Positions 31,199-42,625 of a stretch of DNA of 64,000 nt are shown piece by piece (position 1 is the first letter of the stretch; the number at the start of each line of letters is the position of its first letter). The notes beneath the pieces were generated by a model. That model was not told the DNA's origin and did no database searches. It saw nothing but the letters and a program-made list of their open reading frames with translations. The stretch spans positions 372,001 through 436,000 of the forward strand of contig JBAIAC010000276.1 of the NCBI GenBank assembly GCA_037349315.1, read 5' to 3'. The DNA is from Chelydra serpentina. Lineage: Eukaryota; Chordata; Testudines; Chelydridae. The position numbers and the translations under genes are program-made.

Positions 31199-34100
31199 TC
31201 CCAGCCCCCCAGCCAGGGGCCCCTGACCCCCCCAGAGCCCAGCCCCTAGCCAGGGGCCCCAGACCCCCCCCCCAGAGCCCAGACCCCCAGCCACGGCCCC
31301 CAGCCAGGGGCCCCAGACCCACCCCCCAGAACCCAGACCCCCAGCCAGGGGCCCCAGACCCCACCCCCAGAGCCCAGACAGGACCCCAGATACCCCTTGA
31401 GCCCAGACCCCCCGACAGGGGCACCAGACCCCCCCAGAGCGCAGACCGCAGCCAGGGGACCCAGACCCCCCCCCCCCCGAGCCCAGACCCCCAGCCAGGG
31501 GCTCCAGACCGCCCCAGAGCCCAGGCCCCAGCCAGGGGCCCCAGACCCCCCCAGAGCCCAGACAGGGGCCCCAGACCCCCCCAGAGCCCAGCCCCCAGCT
31601 AGGGGCCCCAGACCCCCAGCCAGGGGGCCGAGACCGCCCCCAGACACCCAGCCAGGGGCCCCAGACCCCAGGCCAGGGGCCCCAGACCACCCCAGAGCCC
31701 AGACCCCAGCCAGGGGCCCCAGACCCCTGTCCCCAGCCAGGGGCCCCAGACCCCCAGCCAGGGGCTCCAGACCCCCCCCAGAGCCCGTCCCCCAGCCAGG
31801 GGCCCCAGACCCCCCCAGAGCCCAGACTCCTAGCCAGGGGCCCGAGACCCCCCCCCAGAGCCCAGACAGGGCCCCAGACCCCCCCCAGAGCCCAGACCCC
31901 CAACCAGGGGCCCCAGACCCCAGTCAGGGGCCCCAGACCCCCCCAGAGCCCAGCCAGGGGCCCCAGACCCCCCCCAGAGCCCAGCCCCCAGCCAGGGGCC
32001 CCAGACCCCCCCAGAGCCCAGCCAGGGGCCCCAGACCCGCCCAGAGCCCAGCCCCCAGCCAGGGGCCCCAGACCCCCCCAGAGCCCAGCCCCCAGCCAGG
32101 GGCCTCGGACCCCAGCCAGGGGCCCCAGACCCCCAGCCAGGGGCCCCAGACGCCCCCAGAGCCCAGCCCCCAGCCAGGGGCCCCAGACCCCCCCCCCAGC
32201 CAGGGGCCCCAGACCCGCCCAGAGCCCAGCCCCCAGCCAGGGGCCCCGGACCCCCCCCCCAGAGCCCAGACCCCCAGCCAGGGGCCCCAGACCCCAGTCA
32301 GGGGCCCCAGACCCCCCCCAGACCCCCAGCCAGGGGCCCCAGACCCCCCCCAGAGCCCAGCCCCCAGCCAGGGGCCCCAGACCCCTTGCCCCCAGCCAGG
32401 GGCCCCAGACCCCCCCAGAGCCCAGACCCCGAGCCAGGGGCCCCAGACCTCCCCAGAGCCCAGACCCCCAGCCAGGGGCCCCAGACCCCCCCCAGAGCCC
32501 AGCCCCCAGCCAGGGACCCCAGACCCCCCCCAGAGCCCAGACAGGGCCCCAGACCCACCCCAGAGCCCAGACCCCCAGCCAGGGGTCCCAGACCCCCCCA
32601 GAGCCCAGACCCCCAGCCAGGGGCCCAGAGCCCCCCAGAGCCCAGCCCCCAGCCACCGGCCCCAGACCCCCCCAGACCCCCGCCCCCAGCCAGGGGCCCC
32701 AGACCCCCAGCCAGGGACCCCAGACGCCCCCCAGAGCCCAGACCCCCAGCCCCAGCCCCCCGCCAGACCCCCAGCCAGGGGCCCCAGCCCCAGACCCCCG
32801 CCAGACCCCCAGCCAGGGGCCCCAGACCCGCCCAGAGCCCAGACCCCCAGCCAGGGGCCCCAGACCCGCAGAGCCCAGCCCCCAGCCAGGGGCCCCGGAC
32901 CCCCAGCCAGGGGCCCCGGACCCCCCCAGAGCCCAGCCAGGGGCCCCAGACCCCCCCAGATCCCAGCCAGGGGCCCCAGACCCCCTCAGAGCCCAGCCAG
33001 GGGCCCCAGACCCCCCCAGAGCCCAGACCCCAGCCAGGGGCCCCAGACGCCCCCCGAGACCAGACCCCCAGCCAGGGGCCCCAGACGCCCAGCCAGGGGC
33101 CCCAGACCCCTTCCAGAGCCCAGACCCCCAGCCAGGGGCCCCAGACCCCCCCAGAGCCCAGCTACCAGCCAGGGGCCCCAGACCCCCCCAGAGCCCAGCC
33201 CCCAGCCAGGGGCCCCAGACCCGCCCAGAGCCCAGACCCCCAGCCAGGAGCCCCAGACCCCCCCAGAGCCCAGCCAGGGGCCCCAGACCCGCCCAGAGCC
33301 GAGCCCCCAGCCAGGGGCCCCAGACCCCCCCAGAGCCTAGCCCCTAGCCAGGGGCCCCAGACCCCCCCCCAGAGCCCAGCCCCCAGCCAGGGGCCCCAGA
33401 CCCGCCCAGAGCCCAGCCCCCAGCCAGGGGCCCCGGACCCCCCCAGAGCCCAGCCCCCAGCCAGGGGCCCCGGACCCCCCCCAGAGCCCAGACCCCCAGC
33501 CAGGGGCCCCAGACCCCAGTCAGGGGCCCCAGACCCCCCCAGAGACCAGCCAGGGGCCCCAGACCCCCCCCCCAGAGCCCAGACCCCAGCCAGGGGCCCC
33601 AGACCCCCCCCCAGAGCCCAGTCCCCAGCCAGGGGCCCCAGACCCCCCCCAGAGCCCAGTCCCCAGCCAGGGGCCCCAGACCCCTGCCCCCAGCCAGGGG
33701 CCCCAGACCCCCCAGAGCCCAGACCCCCCCAGAGCCCAGACCCCCAGCCAGGGGCCCCAGACCCCCCCCAGAGCCCAGACCCCCCCCCAGGGGCCCCAGA
33801 CCCCCCCAGAGCCCAGACCCCGAGCCAGGGGCCCCAGACCTCCCCAGAGCCCAGACCCCCAGCTAGGGGCCCCAGACCCCCACCAGAGCCCAGCCCCTAG
33901 TCAGGGACCCCAGACGCCCCCCAGAGCCCAGCCCCCAGCCAGGGGCCCCGGACCCCCCCCAGAGCCCAGACCCCCAGCCCCAGACCCCCGCCGGACCCCC
34001 AGCCAGGGGCCCCAGCCCCAGCCCCCCAGCCAGGGGCCCCAGACCCCCCCAGAGCCCAGACCCGCAGCCAGGGGCCCCAGACCCCTGCCCCCAGCCAGGG

Positions 34101-34270
34101 GCCCCAGACCCCCCCCCCGAGCCCAGACCCCCAGCCAGGGGCCCCGGACCCTCCCCAGAGCCCAGCCCCCAGCCAGGGGCCCCAGACCCCCCCAGACCCC
34201 CGCCCCCAGCCAGGGGCCCCAGACCCCCCCAGCTCCCAGCCAGGGGCCCCAGACCCCGAGCCAGGGGCCC
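31199..34270 (+). repeat. C-rich minisatellite, about 3.07 kb
   Basis: Tandem units of about 24-40 bases built from CAGCCAGGGGCCCCAGACCC and CCCCAGAGCCCAGAC, extremely C-rich on plus and G-rich on minus. Frequent G runs on minus (GGGGG, GGGGCC) give G-quadruplex potential. Open proline-rich frames across it are by-products of composition. Confidence 0.95.
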
Positions 34271-34480
34271 TAGAGCCCCCCATGGGGGGAGGGGGAGACA
34301 ATGGGGTTCGGTGGGGGAGGGGCAGAGACCTGCTCGGGGGGGGGGGGATCACCCTGGGTGCGGCTCGTGGCTCTCTGGGGAGAAAGGGGGCGGGGGGTCC
34401 CCAGGGCCGGGGGCAGCGGTAAATCCGAGCGGGGGTCTCAGCTTCCCCCCCCTCCGGGGTCACCGGCTCTTCTCCCCCCG

Positions 34481-34665
34481 CCCCGATCTGCGCATGCCCA
34501 GAGCCGCGAGACACAAAACTCTTCAATGGCGCGTCCGTTACGTCACTTCCGGTCCCTTCAGGAGCGCCCAGGAACTACACCTCCCAGCGTGCCCCGGGAG
34601 CCGCTTCCGCCCTCTTCAGCGCAGCTCAGGGAGCGTGTTAACAGCTGTTACTGCGCATGCTCAGT
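34481..34665. promoter_or_regulatory. CpG-rich promoter-like cluster (ZNF143, ETS, CRE, NRF1 sites)
   Basis: TGCGCATGCC at 34489 and CTGCGCATGC at 34651 (NRF1-like), TTACGTCA at 34538 (CRE), ACTTCCGG at 34545 (ETS), ACTACACCTCCCAGCGTGCC at 34574 (ZNF143/SBS, close to its ACTACAnnTCCCAG consensus). No TATA box. This set is typical of housekeeping, often bidirectional, vertebrate promoters. It lies upstream of the minus-strand KRAB exons (about 5 kb from the ATG) and of the plus-strand palindrome arm. Confidence 0.75.
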
Positions 34666-34689
34666 GCTGTGGCCAGGGAGCCAGGAGAA

Positions 34690-35395
34690 CAAAGCCCAGA
34701 GCCCGGGGGCGGGGCAGCTCCTGGGGGCGGGGCTCTGGCACAGCCCGGGTGCGGGGCAGCGCCTGGGGGCGGGGCTCTGTCACAGCCCGGGGGCGGGGCT
34801 CTGTCACAGCCCGTGGGCGGGGCTGCTCCTGGGGGCGGGGCTCTGGCACAGCCCGGGGGCGGGGCAGCTCCTGGGGGACGGGGCTCTGGCACAGCCCGGG
34901 GGCGGAGCATCTCCTGGGGGCGGGGCTCTGGCACAGCCCGGGGGCGGAGCATCTCCTGGGGGCGGGGCAGCGCCTGGGGGCGGGGCTCTGGCACAGTCCG
35001 GGGGCGTGGCAGCTCCTGGGGGAGGGGCTCTGGCAAAGCCTGGGAGCGGGGCAGCTCCTGGGGGGGGCTCTGGCATTGCCCGGGGGCGGGGCAGCTCCTG
35101 GGGGCGGGGCTCTGCACAGCCTGGGGGCGGGTCAGCTCCTGGGGGCGGGGCTCTGGCTCCATTCGGAGCCGGGGGCGGGGCAGCTCCTGGGGGCGGGGCT
35201 CTAGCACAGCCAGGGGGCGGGGCAGCTCCTGGGGGCGGGGCTCTGGCACAGCCCGGGGGTGGGGCAGCTCCTGGGGGCGGGGCTCTGTCACAGCCCGGGG
35301 GCGGGGCAGCTCCTGGGGGCGGGGCTCTGGCACAGCCCGGGGGCGGGGCAGCGCCTGGGGGCGGGGCTCTGGTTCCATTGGGAGCCGGGGGCGGG
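34690..35395 (+). repeat. GC-box minisatellite (left arm)
   Basis: About 16 units near 42 bp, each with CCCGGGGGCGGGGCAGC and CTCCTGGGGGCGGGGCTCTG, i.e. two GGGGCGGGG Sp1-type boxes per unit; G-rich on plus. Outer part of the left arm of the large inverted repeat. Confidence 0.92.
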
Positions 35396-35665
35396 GCTGA
35401 GCAGCGGCTCCCGGGGGGGTCCCGTGTTTGCCAGCAGCGCTGGAGCCGCCGGGGGGATCGCGGAGCTGCTGGGCTCAGCTGCAGCCGGGCTCGGCCCCGG
35501 CCCCGCCGGGACCCGGGTGGGGACAGAGCCTGGGGCCGGGGGGTTCCCCTGTGTGGGGCTGGGGCCGGCGGGGGGACGAGCCGGAGCTGCGGGCGGGGGA
35601 AGGACAGTGGGACACGTGCGGGGTGGAGCGTCCCCTGGGAGCCAGGAAAGTCCGGGGGAGAAAAA
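35396..35665 (+). other. CpG-rich, possible first-exon segment
   Basis: Follows the GC boxes. Conserved between arms (GCTGGGCTCAGCTGCAGCC; GGACCCGGGTGGGGACAG). It could be a non-coding first exon of a KRAB-type gene; a donor such as CGG|GTGGGG is possible. Not proven coding. Confidence 0.4.
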
Positions 35666-35965
35666 AGTGTCTCTGTGTGTGTGTGTGTCTGTGTGTGTGT
35701 GTGTGTCGGTGTGTGTGTGTGTCTGACTGTGTGTGTCTGTCTGTGTGTGTGTGTGTGTGTGTTACTGTGTGTGTGTCAGTGTGTGTGTGTGAGTCGGTGT
35801 GTGTGTGTCATTGTGTATCTGTCAGTGTGTGTGTGTTACTGTGTGTGTGTGTCTCAGTGTGTGTGTGTGTGTCCGTGTGTGTGAGTCGGTGTGTGTGTGT
35901 CATTGTGTATCTGTCAGTGTGTGTGTCATTGTGTGTGTGTGTCAGTGTCTGTGTGTGTCTGCGCT
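35666..35965 (+). repeat. TG-rich tract (left arm)
   Basis: Interrupted (TG)n with GTCTG, GTCAG and GTTAC interruptions. The right-arm counterpart at 40027-40150 is shorter. Confidence 0.9.
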
Positions 35966-36641
35966 CTATTTGCATCCTTGTGCCACGTCCCTCTCACACA
36001 CTGATCACAATTCTCTCTCCGCTTCTTCCCCTTTGCTCTCCCCTCACCACGTGGCTACAAAAATCCCACAATGACGGACTCTCCCGTCTCTTCTTTTGCC
36101 CCATTTTCTCCATCAGTCTCCAACGGCCATTTACATTCTCCCCAGATTTGGGATGTTCCCCCCCCCAGTTTATCTGCAGCCCTTTGTCCTCGTTCGGGTG
36201 GGGAATTGCTGCCCCGAGTCACTCCCCAAAGGGGGCCGGAGGTGGTGGGGGCTGTTTGGGGAGCCCCGAGACGTGGCTGCCTCAGGGGTGGTGATGGGGC
36301 GGCTGGTCTCTGCCAGCAGCAGGGCTTGGCCGGGGCCCAGGAGGGAACAGGAGGAGCCGGTGTCCCCTATGGAGCCTGCCCAGCCCCTTTAATTCTGCTC
36401 CTTTCTAGCGTTTCCTTCACAGACTGTATTACTGGGGAGGCTGGAAAATGTCTCTGGGCTGAGCCCCGGCAGGAGGGGCCAGGTCCCCACTGGAGTAAAG
36501 AGACGAAGCGTTTCCCCAGCATGGCAGAATGTCGGGTGTGTGTCTGCAGGGAAAGGGCCTGGGGGGATCGTGACATGAAATTTACTAATCCCTGTTCTGC
36601 AACCTCCACAACTTTCTCCTCTCGCCCCGCCCCCAACGAAC

Positions 36642-36686
36642 AAGCGACAGTGACACCGGGTGGCCACGTGGGGTAATGCACACAGC
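36642..36686 (-). repeat. Single 57-bp satellite unit at the arm tip
   Basis: GCGACAGTGACACCGGGTGG and CCACGTGGGGTAATGCACAC, same as array 2 orientation. It mirrors the start of array 3. Confidence 0.85.
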
Positions 36687-37480
36687 CCCTAGTTCTTATA
36701 GTATGGGAACAAGTAAATAACTTTTCCTTATTCACTTCCTCCACACCACTCATAATTTTATATACCTCTATCATATCCCCCCTTAGTCTCCTCTTTTCCA
36801 AGCTAAAAAGTCCTAGCCTCTTTAATCTCTCCTCATATGGGACCCATTCCACACCCCTAATCATTTTAGTTGCCCTTCTCTGAACCTTTTCTAATGCCAG
36901 TATATCCTTTTTGAGATGAGACCACAATTGTACGCAGTATTCAAGATGTGGGCGCACTATGGATTTGTATAGGGGCAGTAAGATATTCTCCATCTTATTC
37001 TCTATCCCTTTTTAAATTATTCCTAACATCCCGTTTGCTTTTTTGACTGCCGCTGCACACTGCATGGACATCTTTAGAGAACTATCCACGATGACTCCAA
37101 GATCTTTTTCCTGATTAGTTGTAGCTAAATTAGCCCCCATCATATTGTATGTATAGTTGGGGTTATTTTTTCCAATGTGCATTACTTTACATTTAGCCAC
37201 ATTAAATGTCATTCGCCATTTTATTGCCCAATCATTTAGTTTTGTGAGATCTTTTGTAGTTCTTCACAGTCTGCTTTGGTCTTAACTATCTTGAGCAGCT
37301 TAGTATCATCTGCAAACTTTGCCACCTCACTGTTTACCCCTTCTTCCAAATCATTTATGAATAAGTTGAATAGGATTGGTCCTAGGACTGACCCTTGGGG
37401 AACACCACTAGTTACCCCTCTCCATTGAGAAAATGTACCATTTATTCCTACCCTTTGGTCTCTCATTGTACCATAAGGGG
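36687..37480 (-). mobile_element. CR1 LINE fragment, minus strand, truncated at both ends
   Basis: On minus, pieces of the CR1 reverse transcriptase are readable: [29 protein letters not shown] (FADD active site), [28 protein letters not shown] and [12 protein letters not shown]. The frame is broken at several points. The 3' end is cut exactly at the satellite unit; the 5' end stops about 40 bases from tRNA-Ser. Confidence 0.88.
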
Positions 37481-37519
37481 AGATGGTTGCTTCTAAAGGA
37501 AGGAGAAGATTAAATGCAT

Positions 37520-37600
37520 CCGATGAGGATGGGATTCGAACCCATGCGTGCAAAGCACAATGGATTAGCATCCATCACCTTAACCACTCGGCCACCTCAC
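37520..37600 (-). tRNA. tRNA-Ser(GCU), one base short in the anticodon loop
   Basis: Class II. Acceptor GGTGAGG/CCTCATC, D arm TGGCCGAGTGG, stem ATGGA/TCCAT around TGCTAA (GCT; one loop base missing), variable arm, T arm ATGGGTTCGAATCCCAT. The six-base anticodon loop suggests a recently inactivated gene. This isoacceptor primes the gypsy element at 9280. Confidence 0.8.
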
Positions 37601-39012
37601 CTAAGCTGTCAAAAAAAGGACAGGAGGAGAAATCTAAGAGCAGTAGAGATAGGGCTACTCAGGAGTTTTTAAATACTAAGTGTAAGCAGGGTCTGGATGA
37701 GCTCCCCCCTCACATCTAGTGATGAGCTGGGCAAAGACTTCAGGACCAGACCGTATTTGCACAGACACCCCTACTCGGCCTGGGTATGCAGCATGCTGGG
37801 GCCGCTTTGCCAAAGGAACCAGTTCTGGCTGGTGTTGGGTTACAAATCACTGTAGCATTGAGTGGAATGAAATGTTATTCTCCTTCCTGTCCGAGTGAAG
37901 GGCGGCAGAACATACCGAGTCCGTCCTGATGGAGGGGCGAGGTGGGTGAGAAATACCTTTTATTGCACTGCATAGAAGTGATTGAGGACATCACCCTAAT
38001 CCAGTGGTCCCCAAACTTTTCACACTGTGCCCTCTTGTCCGTGTCTGCGGCCCCTCGGAAGCCGCAGTCGAGAACCGGGGCTGAGAGCAGGGCCATGGCT
38101 TCCTAGGGAGAGGGGAGCGGACAGAGGTAAGGGGAACGAGGCTGGGCCAGGACCCAGGGGCCCAGGCTGAGGGTAGGGTTGGGGAAGAGCTGGGGCAGAC
38201 GAGGGCTGAGTGGGGCTCCCTCTGTGCCCTCAATGTGGGATCATAACCCCGACATGGGGGCCGATGCTGGGAGGAAGGGTCCTGCCATCTAGAGCCTGAG
38301 GGCATGGGGTCACCGCCAGAGCACGTGTCCGACCGGTGGCATCCCTGCACCACAGCCAGGGCCTGGGACATGTGAGGGGGAGACTGTGAACGTCCCGTCT
38401 GTCCCAGAGACGCTGTTTGCGATATCCCTGAGCCACAGAACGAGGTGACGTGTTTCCCTTGAACCGTTCCCGTTTTCCTTATGGTTTAAATCGATTGCTC
38501 TTTAATCCATTGGATTTGCTTGAAGCACATGCAACGATCAGTGGGTCAGGGAAGCATCCAGAGGGGAGAGAGAACCCCAGAGTGGGGACACCCCAGCCCC
38601 TGTTCTAAGTGACCACAACACGATTGGGGGTCGAGCCCCCCAGGAATCCTGGGCCCAGCCGTGTCGGGGTCACGAGGACTCTGCCACACACGAGAGTAGA
38701 CAGAGAGTCCTCGAGGTCAGGCTGCCTCTGGGTGAGGCTGTGGGAGTGGGGACTCAGGGCCTTTCTCTAGCCCATTCCACCGGGGTCGTGGATAAGCCAG
38801 GAAAGTTTGCTGCACTAGCAGGGCCATAACCCCCTTTACACTGGCACTCTGTCCTCATCGCTTCTCTCCCTCTCTCCCCTCGAGTCTCTCAGCACCTGGC
38901 CCCCCAGCGCTTCCTGCCAGCCCCAGACTGCGCTGTCTGGGCCTTCTCCTGTGGGTGTGAGCCTCTCTCCTGACTCCTAAGGACTCAGCAGGAGCAAGGG
39001 GCCTGTCTAGGA
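37601..39012. other. Spacer of the inverted repeat, no gene recognised
   Basis: Includes a GGGGTCGAGCCCCCC hairpin at about 38625-38642 but no tRNA. No exon motif supported. Confidence 0.4.
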
Positions 39013-39352
39013 AATGCTCTCTCTGAGAGATGCTGTGTGCATTACCCCACGTGGCCACCCGGTGTCGCTGTTGCTCTCTGAGAGACGCTGTGTGCATTAC
39101 CCCACGTGGCCACCCGGTGTCACTGTCGCTCTCTGAGAGAGACGCTGTGTGCATTACCCCACGTGGCACCCGGTGTCACTGTTGCTCTCTGAGAGAGACG
39201 CTGTGTGCGTTACCCCACGTGGCACCCGGTGTCACTGTTGCTCTCTGAGAGAGACGCTGTGTGCGTTACCCCACGTGGCACCCGGTGTCACTGTTGCTCT
39301 CTGAGAGAGACGCTGTGTGCATTACCCCACGTGGCCACCCGGTGTCACTGTC
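39013..39352 (+). repeat. 57-bp minisatellite array 3, about 6 units
   Basis: Same unit as array 1, with 56-base variants lacking one C (CACGTGGCACCC) in the middle units. It ends TGTCACTGTCGCTTGTTCG, directly joined to the right arm. Confidence 0.92.
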
Positions 39353-40026
39353 GCTTGTTCGTTGGGGGCGGGGCGAGAGCAGAAAGTTGTGGAGGTTGCA
39401 GAACAGGGTTTAGTTAATTTCACGTCACGATCCCCCCAGGCCCTTTCCCTGCAGACACACACCCGACATTCTGCCATGCTGGGGAAACGCGTCATCTCTT
39501 TACTCCAGTGGGGACCTGGCCCCTCCTGCCGGGGCTCAGCCCAGAGACATTTTCCAGCCTCCCCAGTAATACAGTCTGTGAAGGAAACGCTAGAAAGGAG
39601 CAGAAGCAAAGGGGCTGGGCAGGCTCCATAGGGGACACCGGCTCCCCCTGTTCCCTCCTGGGCCCCGGCCAAGCCCTGCTGCTGGCAGAGAACAGCCGCC
39701 CCATCGCCACCCCTGAGGCAGCCACGTCTCGGGGCTCCCCAAACAGCCCCCACTACCCCCGGCCCCCTTCGGGGAGTGACTCGGGGCAGCAATTCCCCAC
39801 CCGAACGAGGACAAAGGGCTGCAGATAAACTGGGGGGGGGAAACATCCCAAATCTGGGGAGAATGTAAATGGCCGTTGGAGACTGATGGAGAAAATGGGG
39901 CAAAAGAAGAGACGGGAGAGTCCGTCATTGTGGGATTTCTGTAGCCACATGTGGTGAGGGGAGAGCAAAGGGGAAGAAGCGGAGAGAGAATTGTGATCAG
40001 TGTGTGAGAGGGACGTGGCACAAGGA

Positions 40027-40150
40027 TGCAAATAGCAACACACACACAGACACTGACACACAATGACACACACACAATGACACACACACACACACTGACA
40101 CACACACACACACACACTGACACACACACACAAACACACACACACTGACA
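40027..40150 (-). repeat. CA/TG tract (right arm)
   Basis: Interrupted (CA)n, counterpart of 35666-35965 but less than half as long. Confidence 0.9.
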
Positions 40151-40429
40151 CTTTCTTCTCCCCCCGGACTTTCCTGGCTCCCAGGGGACGCTCCACCCCC
40201 CACGTGTCCCACTGTCCTTCCCCCGCCCGCAGCTCCGGCTCGTCCCCCCGCCGCCCCCAGCCCCACACAGGGGAACCCCCCGGCCCCAGGCGCTGTCCCC
40301 ACCCGGGTCCCGGCGGGGCCGGGGCCGAGCCCGGCTGCAGCTGAGCCCAGCAGCTCCGCGATCGCCCCGGCGGCTCCGGCAAACACGGGACCCCCTAGGG
40401 AGCCGCTGCTCTGCCCCGCTCCCAATGGA

Positions 40430-41300
40430 GCCCGAGCCCCGCCCCCAGGCGATGCCCCGCCCCCGGGCTGTGCCAGAGCCCCGCCCCTAGGCGCTGCCCC
40501 GCCCCCGGCCTGTGCCTGAGCCCCGCCCCCAGGCGCTGCCCCGCCCCCGGCCTGTGCCTGAGCCCCGCCCCCAGGCGCTGCCCCGCCCCCGGCCTGTGTC
40601 TGAGCCCCGCCCCCAGGTGCTGCCCCGCCCCCGGGCGTTGCCAGAGCCCCGCCCCCAGGCGCTGCCCCGCCCCCAGGCTGTGCCAGAGCGCCGCTGCCCC
40701 GCCCCCCGGCTGTGCCAGAGCCCCGCCCACAGGCGCTGACCCGCCCCCGGGCAGTGCCAGAGCCCCGCCCACAGGCGCTGCCCCGCCCCCGGCCTATGCC
40801 TGAGCCCCGCCCCCAGGCGCTGCCCCACCCCCAGCCTGTGCCTGAGCCCCGCCCCCAGGTGCTGCCCCGCCCCCGGCCTGTGCCTGAGCCCCGCCCCCAG
40901 GTGCTGCCCCGCCCCCGGCCTGTGCCTGAGCCCCGCCCCCAGGCGCTGCCCCGCTCCCGGCCTGTGCCTGAGCCCCACCCCCGGCCTGTGCCTGAGCCCC
41001 GCCCCAAGGCGCTGCCCCGCCCCCGGCTCACAATGGAGGCAGAGCCCCGCCCCCAGGAGCTCCCCCGCCCCCCGGCTGTGCCAGAGCCCCGCCCCCAGGC
41101 GCTGCCCCGCCCCGGGCAGTGCCAGAGCCCCGCCCCCAGGCGCTGCCCCGCCCCCGGGCTGTGCCAGATCGCCGCCCCCAGGAGCTGCCCCGCCCCCGGC
41201 TCCCTATGGAGCCAGTGCCCCGCCCCCTGGAGCTGCCCCGCCCCGGCTAACAATGGAGCCAGAGCCCCGCCCCCAGGAGCTGCCCCGCCCCCAGGAGCTG
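40430..41300 (-). repeat. GC-box minisatellite (right arm)
   Basis: About 20 units of roughly 42 bp with CCCCGCCCCCAGGCGCTGC and CCCGCCCCCGGCCTGTG; C-rich on plus. A 57-bp-spaced local sub-repeat is not seen; the periodicity differs from the CACGTG satellite. Confidence 0.92.
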
Positions 41301-41844
41301 CTCCGGCTCCTCCCTCCTTCCCAGCCCCCACTGCTCCCAGCTGCTCCCTTCCTGTGTCTGCAAATCCCCCCGGGGGGGCTGCAGCGCTCACTGGGGCTGT
41401 CTCCAGGGGCCGATGTTGCCTCCATCTGTGCTTCACCTGGGGGAGGGGGGAGGAGCTGGGCCCAGGGTGAGCCAGCAAAGTGCGGGGCAGGGAAAGAAGG
41501 GCTGTGGGGAAAGGGGGGTGTTTTACAGGAGGGGGAGGGGTGGATCCCGGGGGCGTCAGGAGAACTTGGGCAGCAAAGGCTCTGGGACATTGAGGGGACC
41601 CCCCTGGTGGCCCCGGTGTTGGCCAGGGTTTGTACAGCACCTCGCACAATGGGGGGGGGTCCCAATCTCAGTCCTGGGCTGTGGAGAACCTGGGAGCCCC
41701 GATCTCTGGCTCCTGATCACAGGTGCTGGGAATGGAGAGAGAGAAGCTCAGCACGGGAAGGGTTAATCCAGCGCTGGGTGCTGGCCCCGCTGGGCAGCGC
41801 TGCTGCTCTTAGGAGCGGCTCTTAGACCCCCAGAGCGATCCCAG
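41301..41844. other. No gene recognised
   Basis: Flank of the right arm. Unlike the left arm, no ZNF143/CRE/ETS cluster was seen here. Confidence 0.45.
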
Positions 41845-41916
41845 TCCCATGTGGTCTAGTGGGCAGGAGTCCTGGTTTTCACCCTCGTGGCCTAGGCTCA
41901 ATTCCCAGGGTGGGAA
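41845..41916 (+). tRNA. tRNA-Glu(UUC), degenerate
   Basis: TCCCATGTGGTCTAGTGG, loop TTTTCAC (TTC), GGCTCAATTCC T loop, acceptor 3' GTGGGA. The anticodon stem (CCTGG/CCTCG) has two mismatches. TTTT terminator at about 41928. Confidence 0.72.
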
Positions 41917-42502
41917 TAGTGCTGAGCTTTTGCTCAGGGGGAGGCAGGAAATGAAAGGAAGGTGGCAGGATCCTGCCAGCAGGGGAGATGGACAGTGCTG
42001 GGAGGGGCTCCCAGAAGTGGGGGTGGGGGGCAGAGGTCTGGGGGGAGATCAGGGAAGGATCCCAGCAGTGTGGGAAGTGGGCAGCATGGAGAGCACAGGC
42101 CTGGCACGGGGACTGGGGAGAGCGAACGTGTCCCTCTAAACTCACCCACCGCAGACTAGGCAGGCTGGGAAGAAGGACGTATTCGTTGGTTAATGTCAAT
42201 CTCTGTGTAAACACACAAACCAATGGCAACATATTTCCATCGATTATAATCAAACTGACAGATGGGCAAAGTAAGAAACATGCTGCGTGAGAACATCTCC
42301 TATTCTCATCCTAGGGGGTTCCCTGCTGCCTTCGGCACCACCGTGTGAGTGTTTCAATTCCCTCCTCGTTTTCACACAGACACAAGTTCCTTTGCACGGA
42401 TACATGGACAGCAAAATCTTCCTGTGTCTCTTGTCTGAGCCAGGGCATTCGATTCCTTACAAACCTTCTCTCCTGCAGTGACAATGGTCAGACAGAGGGG
42501 AG
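41917..42502. other. No gene recognised
   Basis: Purine-rich at 41938-42075; otherwise unremarkable. Confidence 0.4.
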
Positions 42503-42625
42503 TAGGGTGACCAGACAGCAAATGTGAAAAATCAGGACGGGGGTGGGGGGTAATAGGAGCCTATATAACAAAAAGACCCAAAAATCGGGACTGTCCCTAT
42601 AAAATCGGGACATCTGGTCACCCTA
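42503..42625 (+). mobile_element. Tc1/mariner-like MITE, best copy
   Basis: TAGGGTGACCAGACAGC ... ACATCTGGTCACCCTA; inverted ends match over at least 13 bases. Internal GAGCCTATATA. Confidence 0.85.

Larger units (their letters stand above)
34690..36686 (+). repeat. Large inverted repeat, left arm
   Basis: Order on plus: GC-box minisatellite, GC-rich exon-like segment (35396-35665), TG tract, segment homologous to the KRAB 5' region, one 57-bp unit. The same order on minus is found at 39013-41300. Long stretches agree almost base for base (e.g. GATCGCGGAGCTGCTGGGCT). Confidence 0.9.
39345..41300 (-). repeat. Large inverted repeat, right arm
   Basis: Reverse complement of 34690-36650. The TG tract is shorter and the GC-box minisatellite longer than in the left arm. 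Single-base differences are scattered (GACGAAGCG against GATGACGCG). Confidence 0.9.

Noticed and set aside
31193..33900. Long proline/glycine-rich frames over the C-rich minisatellite
   Set aside because: Composition-driven; frames are open on both strands and the sequence is a variable-length tandem repeat. Collagen-like appearance is coincidental.
34301..35884. Large frames over the GC-box and TG tracts, and their mirror at 39997-41649
   Set aside because: Low-complexity repeats (GGGA, VCVC runs) with no domain and no conserved start between arms.
38620..38660. tRNA-like GGGGTCGAGCCCCCC hairpin
   Set aside because: Only a hairpin; no cloverleaf around it.
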